DNA of 5,695 bases, taken from Eubacteriales bacterium (GTDB lineage: Bacteria > Bacillota > Clostridia > Oscillospirales > CAG-382). How positions within the stretch are numbered: position 1 is the first letter of the stretch; each line of letters begins with the position of its first letter. The stretch lies in NCBI GenBank assembly GCA_028701715.1, contig JAQVQF010000145.1, positions 1-5,695 of the forward strand, in the 5' to 3' direction. The notes beneath the pieces were generated by a model. The model saw nothing but the letters and a program-made list of their open reading frames with translations. It made no database searches and was not told where the DNA came from. Made by a program: the position numbers and the translations under genes. Positions 1 through 4,175 of the stretch are shown here, one piece after another.

Positions 1-228
1 AACAGCCGCGTGCGTTTTATCTATATAAGCTTTTTATTTAAACGCATTAAAAAGGGCTGGAGCTTCAAAGCGTATGAAACGCCGAACGGAATCGCGGCCG
101 AAACCGTTAGAAAGCCCGAAGAAGGTAAAATATTCGAATGCTATAATATTGTGCGTTACTCCAAGGATTATTCTGTTATAACGGATGAGGTTGTCGCAAA
201 AATTTACGAAACCGAAGAAAACGCCTAA
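1..228 (+). CDS. C-terminal fragment of an unidentified protein, possibly DUF4129-like tail
   Basis: The frame is open from the first base and ends at TAA 226-228, so this is the 3' end of a gene that begins outside the window. A GTG at 10-12 could be read as a start, but no start signal is visible and an internal Val is more likely. About 75 residues are seen: a basic stretch (KRIKKGW), then YETPNGIAAE, then YNIVRYSKDY and an acidic end. The order Arg/Lys-rich linker, ETP-x-x-x-A, and Y-x-x-x-RY recalls the cytoplasmic C-terminal segment of DUF4129 domains, often found in membrane proteins and some transglutaminase-like proteins. That match is from memory and weak. The gene converges on rsmD and the two stop codons overlap within four bases. 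The rest of the protein is needed to name it. Confidence 0.5.
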   Translation, partial: NSRVRFIYISFLFKRIKKGWSFKAYETPNGIAAETVRKPEEGKIFECYNIVRYSKDYSVITDEVVAKIYETEENA

Positions 229-758
229 AATCTGAATATGGAAATGTGAACTCTGCCGTAACGGTATATCTTGCAATCCTTCACCCCGGGGGATACCGGA
301 ACTCCGTCGGGACCCGATTCGCATACAACAATCGCGTCGTCGGTTAAAATACCGGCGGCGTATATTTTTTCAAGCACCTCGTCGAGAAAGCCTTCTTTAT
401 AGGGCGGGTCAAGAAAAACAAGGGAGTATTTATCTATGGCGTGCTTGACAAAATCCTTCCAGTCGGAATTTATTATGACGCATTTTTCCATAAGCTTTGT
501 TTTTATTGCGTTTTCTTTTATAATCGCCACGGCGTTTCGGTCGTTGTCGATAATTGTCGCTTTTCCCGCGCCTCTTGACAACGCCTCAAACGCGAGCTGC
601 CCGCTCCCGCCGAATAAGTCGAGCACCTTTCTGTCGTGAATATCGAAATGAATGGCGGAAAAAACAGCTTCCTTGACTTTTTCCGCGGTCGGGCGGGTAT
701 GCTCGCCTTCCGGGGTGTTCAGCTTTATGCCTCTGGCGATACCTGTTATAATTCTCAT
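225..758 (-). CDS. rsmD: 16S rRNA (guanine(966)-N(2))-methyltransferase RsmD
   Basis: The 177-residue product is the usual length for RsmD, a cytoplasmic Rossmann-fold enzyme that transfers a methyl group from SAM to N2 of G966 (E. coli numbering) in 16S rRNA of the small subunit. Visible family marks are the N-terminal MRIITGIARG-x-x-L start, TRPTAEKVKEAVF (residues 21-33), SAM-binding motif I VLDLFGGSGQ (45-54) followed by ALSRGA (59-64), an acidic DND (71-73) where the SAM ribose is normally held, and the catalytic motif IV DPPY (117-120), typical of N2-guanine/N6-adenine methyltransferases. The ATG at 758-756 overlaps the uvrC stop by one base (TAATG), and an AAGGAA site (767-772) lies 8 bases upstream inside uvrC, so translational coupling is likely. 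In many bacteria rsmD is followed by coaD; here it is followed by a convergent gene. Its TAG stop interleaves with the stop of the plus-strand gene. Confidence 0.95.
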   Translation of the reverse strand: MRIITGIARGIKLNTPEGEHTRPTAEKVKEAVFSAIHFDIHDRKVLDLFGGSGQLAFEALSRGAGKATIIDNDRNAVAIIKENAIKTKLMEKCVIINSDWKDFVKHAIDKYSLVFLDPPYKEGFLDEVLEKIYAAGILTDDAIVVCESGPDGVPVSPGVKDCKIYRYGRVHISIFRF

Positions 759-2578
759 TATGTTGTTTCCTTTTCTTTTATAAAATAGTCGGCAATTTCC
801 CGCGCCGCCGTTTTGGAAATACCGTCAAGCGACGCCAGCTCCTCATAGGACGCATCCCTGACAGCCTTCAATCCGCCGAAATGCAGCAGCAGCTTTTCCG
901 CTGTTTTTTTACCGACACCGGGTATATCCGTAAGCGAGGACGAGGTCAGGCTCTTACACCGTTTTTTATCCATGCTGCCGAAAGCGACATTATGCACTTC
1001 CTCTTGAAACCTATAAAAGAAATTGAAAAGGTCCTGACGCTTGTTAAGGCTCATTTCATTTTCCCCGTCGGTGAGGGTGCGCGTCTTGTGGTGCTCGTCC
1101 TTTATCATGCCGAAAACCGGAATATTTACTCCTTTTTCGTTAAGAAGGTTTTTTATGACGCTCACATGTCCGCCGCCGCCGTCCACAAGAATCAGGTCGG
1201 GATAAGCCCAGTCACCGTCGTTATGAGCCAGCCTTCTGCCGATGCCCTCACGCATGGAGGAATAGTCGTCCCGTGTTTCTACCGTTTTCATATTAAACGA
1301 ACGGTACTTTTTTTTCACGAAACGGTTTGCTTCCCATACCGCCATTCCACAGACGATAGCCTCGTCGCCGTGGTTGGAAACATCATAGGCTTCTATGCGT
1401 TCGGGCAGTACCTCCAGCTTAAGGAAAGCCGCAAGCGACACCAAAAACTTTTCAGCCTTTGTTTCTCCCTCTCGTTTATGCAGCATAAGCTCCTTCGCGT
1501 TGGCGCGGGCAAGCTCGACAAGCTGTCTTTTTTCGCCCTTCTGAGGCCATATAACCTTGGTTTTTGTATTTTCGGACAGCTTTTCGCAAAGCAGAGCCCT
1601 GTCTTCGGGCATAAGCTCAAAATCTATATATATGCTTTCCGGAATAAAACCGCGCAGAGTGTAAAAGCGGAAAAGCAGCGATGTTAAAGAACCGGAATCT
1701 ATCAGCTCGTCACGTCCGAAAAACATACACTCCCTGTCGGAAATAATACCGTTTCTCACAAAAAACACATTTACGGCGGAGCCGTTTTCGTCGGCATATA
1801 TTCCGAAAATATCGGCGTTTACGTTTTCGCCCGCCACAATATGCTGTTTGTCGCTTATCATTTTTACCGAGCTTATTATGTCCCGCAGCTTCGCGGCTTT
1901 TTCAAATTCAAGGTTTTCCGAAAAAACGGACATCTTATTTTCAAGCTTTTTAATAAGCGAGGAGTAATCGCCCTTTAAAAAATGCACCGTGTCGGCGACA
2001 GTCGCGCCGTATTCGGTTTTGGAAACCTGACCCTTGACGCAAAGCCCCATACATCGGTTTATATGAAAATTCAAGCAGGGTCTGCCCTTGCCGATATCCT
2101 TCGGGAACTGCTTTGCGCAGGAGGGAAGCCTGAAAGCTTTTCTCGCGGCGTTTAATATGGAATAAGCGGCGCTTGCCGAAGAATACGGACCGAAATATCT
2201 CGAATCCCCGTGTATTCGTGAGTAGGATACCTCAAGCACGGGATATTCGCCGCCGGTCAGCTCTATATACGGATAACCCCTCGAATCCTTCAGCTTAATA
2301 TTATAGCGGGGCATATATTGCTTTATAAACTGATTTTCAAGAATAAGCGCCTCAAGGTCTGTATTGGTATGATAAACCTCAAAATACGCGGCGGAGGCAA
2401 CCATATGCTCTGTTTTTACGGCATGCTTGGCGTAGGGCGCAAAATAACTCGACACACGGTGACGCAGCGCTTTTGACTTGCCGACATATATCACCGTACC
2501 TGCCTGATTGTGTATAATATACACTCCCGGAGTCGCCGGGAGAGCTTTTGCGTTTTCAAAAAGCTGTTCTCTGTTCAT
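758..2578 (-). CDS. uvrC: UvrABC system protein C (excinuclease subunit UvrC)
   Basis: The 606-residue product is normal UvrC length. UvrC is recruited by UvrB to damaged DNA and cuts the strand on both sides of the lesion in nucleotide excision repair. Domains in order: GIY-YIG nuclease for the 3' cut (about 15-93: GVYII 18-22, VIYVGKSKALRHRV 29-42, metal-ligand Glu81 in LILEN); four cysteines at 154, 168, 176 and 180, matching the iron-sulfur ligand pattern reported for UvrC; UVR motif (about 205-238, FEKAAKLRD) that contacts UvrB; RNase H-like nuclease for the 5' cut with Asp399 (AYDVS), Asp438 (RDDYSSM), Asp466 (LILVDGG) and His529 (EEVH); and paired helix-hairpin-helix motifs (about 550-600, DIPGVGKKTAEKLL). 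All expected catalytic residues are present. The stretch after His529 (NVAFGSMDKKR) differs from the common HRFAI...HR. The ATG fits family N-termini but has no Shine-Dalgarno site. It lies behind a terminator and overlaps rsmD at its end. Confidence 0.97.
   Translation of the reverse strand: MNREQLFENAKALPATPGVYIIHNQAGTVIYVGKSKALRHRVSSYFAPYAKHAVKTEHMVASAAYFEVYHTNTDLEALILENQFIKQYMPRYNIKLKDSRGYPYIELTGGEYPVLEVSYSRIHGDSRYFGPYSSASAAYSILNAARKAFRLPSCAKQFPKDIGKGRPCLNFHINRCMGLCVKGQVSKTEYGATVADTVHFLKGDYSSLIKKLENKMSVFSENLEFEKAAKLRDIISSVKMISDKQHIVAGENVNADIFGIYADENGSAVNVFFVRNGIISDRECMFFGRDELIDSGSLTSLLFRFYTLRGFIPESIYIDFELMPEDRALLCEKLSENTKTKVIWPQKGEKRQLVELARANAKELMLHKREGETKAEKFLVSLAAFLKLEVLPERIEAYDVSNHGDEAIVCGMAVWEANRFVKKKYRSFNMKTVETRDDYSSMREGIGRRLAHNDGDWAYPDLILVDGGGGHVSVIKNLLNEKGVNIPVFGMIKDEHHKTRTLTDGENEMSLNKRQDLFNFFYRFQEEVHNVAFGSMDKKRCKSLTSSSLTDIPGVGKKTAEKLLLHFGGLKAVRDASYEELASLDGISKTAAREIADYFIKEKETT
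767..772 (-). promoter_or_regulatory. Ribosome binding site of rsmD inside uvrC
   Basis: AAGGAA on the minus strand stands 8 bases before the rsmD ATG and lies in the last codons of uvrC. With the TAATG junction it supports termination-reinitiation coupling between the two genes. Confidence 0.65.
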
Positions 2579-2589
2579 AAATTATAAAT

Positions 2590-2606
2590 CACGGTAGCAT
2601 GCCGTG
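2590..2606. repeat. 17-bp dyad just upstream of uvrC
   Basis: Arms CACGG and CCGTG (2590-2594, 2602-2606) are perfect inverted repeats around a 7-base centre. In the uvrC direction the dyad ends 11 bases before the ATG, in the place where a ribosome binding site would be expected. It could be a small RNA hairpin at the start site or an operator. It does not match the GAAC-N4-GTTC type LexA box of Firmicutes. No function is shown. Confidence 0.45.
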
Positions 2607-2614
2607 TTTCTGAT

Positions 2615-2653
2615 AAAAAAGCCCTGAACTCATTATTCCGATGAGCCCAAGGC
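2615..2653 (-). terminator. Rho-independent terminator of the Crh-like gene
   Basis: Read on the minus strand, a 13-base arm (2653-2641) pairs along its whole length with a second arm (2633-2621) across a 7-base loop (2640-2634). Most pairs are Watson-Crick and three are G-U. Six Ts (2620-2615) follow directly. The stem begins 19 bases after the TAA of the Crh-like gene. This is a textbook intrinsic terminator, and it separates that gene from uvrC unless readthrough occurs. Confidence 0.85.
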
Positions 2654-2672
2654 GACGTTATGGTATTTACGG

Positions 2673-2930
2673 TTACTCAATGCTGAGAATCAGGTCGACA
2701 AGTCCTTCCACGGTTTCTTCTTCGTCCTCGCCTTCGGCGATAATCGCAACCGTATCGCCTTTTTTTATGCCCAATGAAAGCACGCCGAGAAGACTTTTGG
2801 CGTTGGCGCGTCTGTCGCTGTTTTCAATCCATATGGAGGATTTGAAGGTATTGGCTTTTTGGATAAAGAAAGTCGCGGGGCGCGCGCGAAGACCCACCGC
2901 ATTTTGCACTGTAATGGTTTTTGTAAACAT
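2673..2930 (-). CDS. HPr-family protein lacking His15 (Crh-like regulator)
   Basis: The 85-residue product is a full-length HPr fold. The active-site loop reads VGLRARPA (residues 12-19), so residue 15, the histidine phosphorylated by enzyme I in phosphocarrier HPr, is Arg (codon CGC at 2888-2886). Arg17 and Pro18 are kept. The regulatory loop NAKSLLGVLSLG (43-54) keeps Ser46, the site used by HPr kinase/phosphorylase. Loss of His15 with Ser46 retained is the hallmark of Crh in Bacillus (Gln15 there), which cannot pass phosphate through the PTS but can serve as a Ser-phosphorylated corepressor partner of CcpA. By analogy this is a cytosolic regulator and not a sugar-transport component. The start is clear: AAGGAG (2937-2942) sits 6 bases before the ATG. 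The gene has its own promoter and terminator, hence probably a monocistronic unit. Neither the partner kinase nor CcpA is in the window. The fold is certain; the Crh-like role is inferred. Confidence 0.9.
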   Translation of the reverse strand: MFTKTITVQNAVGLRARPATFFIQKANTFKSSIWIENSDRRANAKSLLGVLSLGIKKGDTVAIIAEGEDEEETVEGLVDLILSIE

Positions 2931-2936
2931 ATCCGA

Positions 2937-2942
2937 CTCCTT
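2937..2942 (-). promoter_or_regulatory. Strong Shine-Dalgarno site of the Crh-like gene
   Basis: AAGGAG on the minus strand lies 6 bases before the ATG at 2930. It fixes the start and contrasts with the missing sites of uvrC and the first DUF4330 gene. Confidence 0.8.
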
Positions 2943-2947
2943 TTTAA

Positions 2948-2960
2948 GGGGAAATCCCCC
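2948..2960 (-). other. Small G/C hairpin in the 5' leader of the Crh-like gene
   Basis: On the minus strand a run of five Gs (2960-2956), a short AT spacer and four Cs (2951-2948) can form a 4-bp G-C stem. It could be lengthened by flanking TTTT (2964-2961) and AAAA pairs across a bulge. It lies between the predicted transcript start near 2975 and the ribosome binding site, and the extended form would reach the edge of that site. The structure is short and its role is unknown. Confidence 0.35.
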
Positions 2961-2965
2961 AAAAG

Positions 2966-2990
2966 TGCTATAATTTAATATATTATAGCA
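2966..2990. repeat. 25-bp dyad with perfect 9-bp arms spanning the -10 region
   Basis: TGCTATAAT (2966-2974) and ATTATAGCA (2982-2990) are perfect inverted copies separated by 7 bases. One arm carries the -10 box of the Crh-like gene. The other arm shows the same extended -10 sequence on the plus strand, pointing back toward the DUF4330 genes, but with no -35 match at the right distance. The size and symmetry suit a dimeric regulator or a bidirectional promoter. Confidence 0.6.
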
Positions 2991-3010
2991 AATTTAAAAA
3001 AATAAATCAA
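2982..3010 (-). promoter_or_regulatory. Sigma-A type promoter of the Crh-like gene
   Basis: Reading the minus strand, TTGATT (3010-3005) is followed after exactly 17 bases by TATAAT (2987-2982), a perfect -10 box preceded by TG one base away (TGC-TATAAT), which makes it an extended -10 element. The predicted transcript start is near 2975, giving a leader of about 45 bases. The spacing, perfect -10 box and correct position before a gene with a strong ribosome binding site make this the clearest promoter in the window. Confidence 0.8.
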
Positions 3011-3107
3011 TAGCGTTTATTTGATAAAAATTACGAAAAAGTGACTTTTACTTTGTGCAATATAATCAATCCGCAGGTATTAAGCTAAAACTGACTCTGT
3101 CGGGCGC

Positions 3108-3602
3108 TTATTGTTGGTCATCGGCCTTCATTACCGTTATTTCGGTTATCTTTCCCCTGAAATAAGCGTCTTCTGTTTCAAGCCCGAATTCCGACTTGAT
3201 TAAGAGTATGTCATCGGCTTTGGTATAGTATGTGTCCTCAAGTATATATCCGCTGATTTCCATGATAATAACCGCAGAAGAATAATATTCGGAAGGAGCC
3301 TGAACTTCCTGGTCACCTACAAATACCGTATCTTTAACCGGTGAAAATGTTGCGGATACAACTTTTCCGAAATATCTGCCGCTTTGCGCAATATACAGCT
3401 TTGTATCTTCCGTTATGGAATCGGCGCAGTCGTTGGGCATGCTTTCAACCTTCAGCGTCACCCTCAGCACGGCGCTTTCACCCGGGAAAAGGGTATCCTT
3501 TATCTGCGATCGGAAAACAATACCCAAAACGACGCCTATCAATATTATTATTATTAGCAAATCAAATAAATTGAAACGTTTATTCTTCATTATTATAACC
3601 AT
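3108..3602 (-). CDS. DUF4330-like single-pass membrane protein, second copy
   Basis: This is a 164-residue protein (160 if started at the ATG 3590-3588) with a short basic N-terminus (KNKRFN), one hydrophobic segment at about residues 14-31, and a long hydrophilic remainder rich in beta-type sequence. It is probably an N-terminally anchored protein with its domain outside the membrane. The N-terminal pattern of basic residues, N-L-x-D and a long aliphatic run matches its neighbour and the DUF4330 family. The segments YFGKVVSATF (77-86) and YFRGKITEI (147-155) correspond to LGTITAVRTL and AEGTVYSI in the first copy. DUF4330 has no established biochemical function; members often occur beside O-antigen-ligase-like and polysaccharide genes in Clostridia (from memory). 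An AAAGG site (3604-3608) is 1 base from the first ATG and 13 from the second, so neither start is ideal. It lies 26 bases after its paralogue, in the same operon. Confidence 0.75.
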   Translation of the reverse strand: MVIIMKNKRFNLFDLLIIIILIGVVLGIVFRSQIKDTLFPGESAVLRVTLKVESMPNDCADSITEDTKLYIAQSGRYFGKVVSATFSPVKDTVFVGDQEVQAPSEYYSSAVIIMEISGYILEDTYYTKADDILLIKSEFGLETEDAYFRGKITEITVMKADDQQ

Positions 3603-3628
3603 ACCTTTCAGCCGAATGATAGAAAATA

Positions 3629-4018
3629 TTATCCTTCGACATCGATATCATTTGACTTGATTGAATATACGGTTCCTTCCGCCTTAACCCTGCTTGTGCG
3701 GAAGGATATTGTCTGTCCCGTTTTTAAAATTGTTTTTCCGCCTTCGCTTTTCAAGGTGATTTCAAGCGCTTTTTCCGACCGTAATTGGTCTTCCAGGGTT
3801 CGTACCGCGGTTATTGTGCCAAGCTTATCGCCGTTTTCAAGAAATATATTATCCTGCAGACTGATATTTTGAGCGGTATCGTCGCTCACGGTGACGGTAA
3901 TAACGACCGTGGTGATATTTGCGGTAGCTGATTTTATAAGATAAATAACACCGCCGAAGCACAACGCCAGCACGAATATGATTATGGCGATATCAAGCAA
4001 ATTAAGTTTTTTTATCAT
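3629..4018 (-). CDS. DUF4330-like single-pass membrane protein, first copy
   Basis: The 129-residue product starts with KKLNLLDI, the typical opening of DUF4330 proteins, followed by one hydrophobic helix (about 10-28) and a soluble part rich in beta-type sequence, probably outside the membrane. The region ISLQDNIFLENGDKLGTITAV (from about residue 52) resembles the property-plus-Gly-x-Ile/Val loops of small barrel-like domains. Function is unknown. The context, an upstream O-antigen-ligase-like gene and a downstream paralogue, suggests a role in building or exporting a surface polysaccharide. No Shine-Dalgarno site precedes this ATG. Its first bases overlap by ATGA the stop of a possible 15-codon reading frame that does have a weak site, so coupled translation is possible. 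It is separated from the ligase gene by 157 bases with no clear terminator. Confidence 0.75.
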   Translation of the reverse strand: MIKKLNLLDIAIIIFVLALCFGGVIYLIKSATANITTVVITVTVSDDTAQNISLQDNIFLENGDKLGTITAVRTLEDQLRSEKALEITLKSEGGKTILKTGQTISFRTSRVKAEGTVYSIKSNDIDVEG

Positions 4019-4062
4019 GTTAACGCATGCCCCGTTTCTTCTTCGGCGTAAACCGCCGCCAT
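4015..4062 (-). CDS. Possible 15-codon leader peptide before the DUF4330 pair
   Basis: ATG at 4062-4060 opens a frame of 15 codons (MAAVYAEEETGHALT) ending in TGA 4017-4015. The last four bases form ATGA with the start of the DUF4330 gene. An AGAGG site (4067-4071) stands 4 bases before the ATG. The DUF4330 start itself lacks a ribosome binding site, so this frame could load ribosomes for it. A 5-bp hairpin (4044-4048 with 4054-4058) lies inside the frame. The peptide resembles nothing I know, and such a short frame can arise by chance. Confidence 0.3.
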   Translation of the reverse strand: MAAVYAEEETGHALT

Positions 4063-4090
4063 AAAGCCTCTGTTTAACGTTTTATATTTT

Positions 4091-4116
4091 TTTATTTTAC
4101 CGATGATTTATTTTAC
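4091..4116. repeat. 10-bp direct repeat with 16-bp period in the ligase-DUF4330 gap
   Basis: TTTATTTTAC occurs at 4091-4100 and again at 4107-4116. The surrounding spacer (4063-4175) is very AT-rich, which weakens the significance of the repeat. The gap shows no convincing terminator or complete -35/-10 pair. Confidence 0.35.
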
Positions 4117-4175
4117 GTATTATTATTGGAGTTTATTGAAAACCTAAAATGATTTTTCGGTAAGTACTAAATAAT

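Noticed and set aside
881..1687. Long plus-strand frame of 268 codons
   Set aside because: It lies wholly antisense to uvrC, whose motifs are unmistakable, and its translation shows no domain. It is a shadow frame.
2581..2586. TATAAT just before the uvrC ATG as a promoter
   Set aside because: It is 2 bases from the ATG, which is too close even for a leaderless transcript, and the -35 position has no match.
2590..2606. LexA/SOS box upstream of uvrC
   Set aside because: The dyad lacks the GAAC/GTTC arms of the Firmicutes LexA site.
2641..2973. Plus-strand frame of 110 codons opposite the Crh-like gene
   Set aside because: It is antisense to a clear HPr-fold gene and overlaps its terminator and promoter. 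It shows no recognisable protein features.
3005..3024. cre-like (CcpA) sequence AAACGCT next to the -35 of the Crh-like gene
   Set aside because: The central core fits, but both outer conserved bases of the consensus on each side are missing. It was tempting because of the Crh link, but is not supportable.
3036..3054. Weak hairpin with T-run after the second DUF4330 gene
   Set aside because: The stem is only 5 bp with a single G-C pair, too weak to call a terminator. No better one was seen in 2991-3107.
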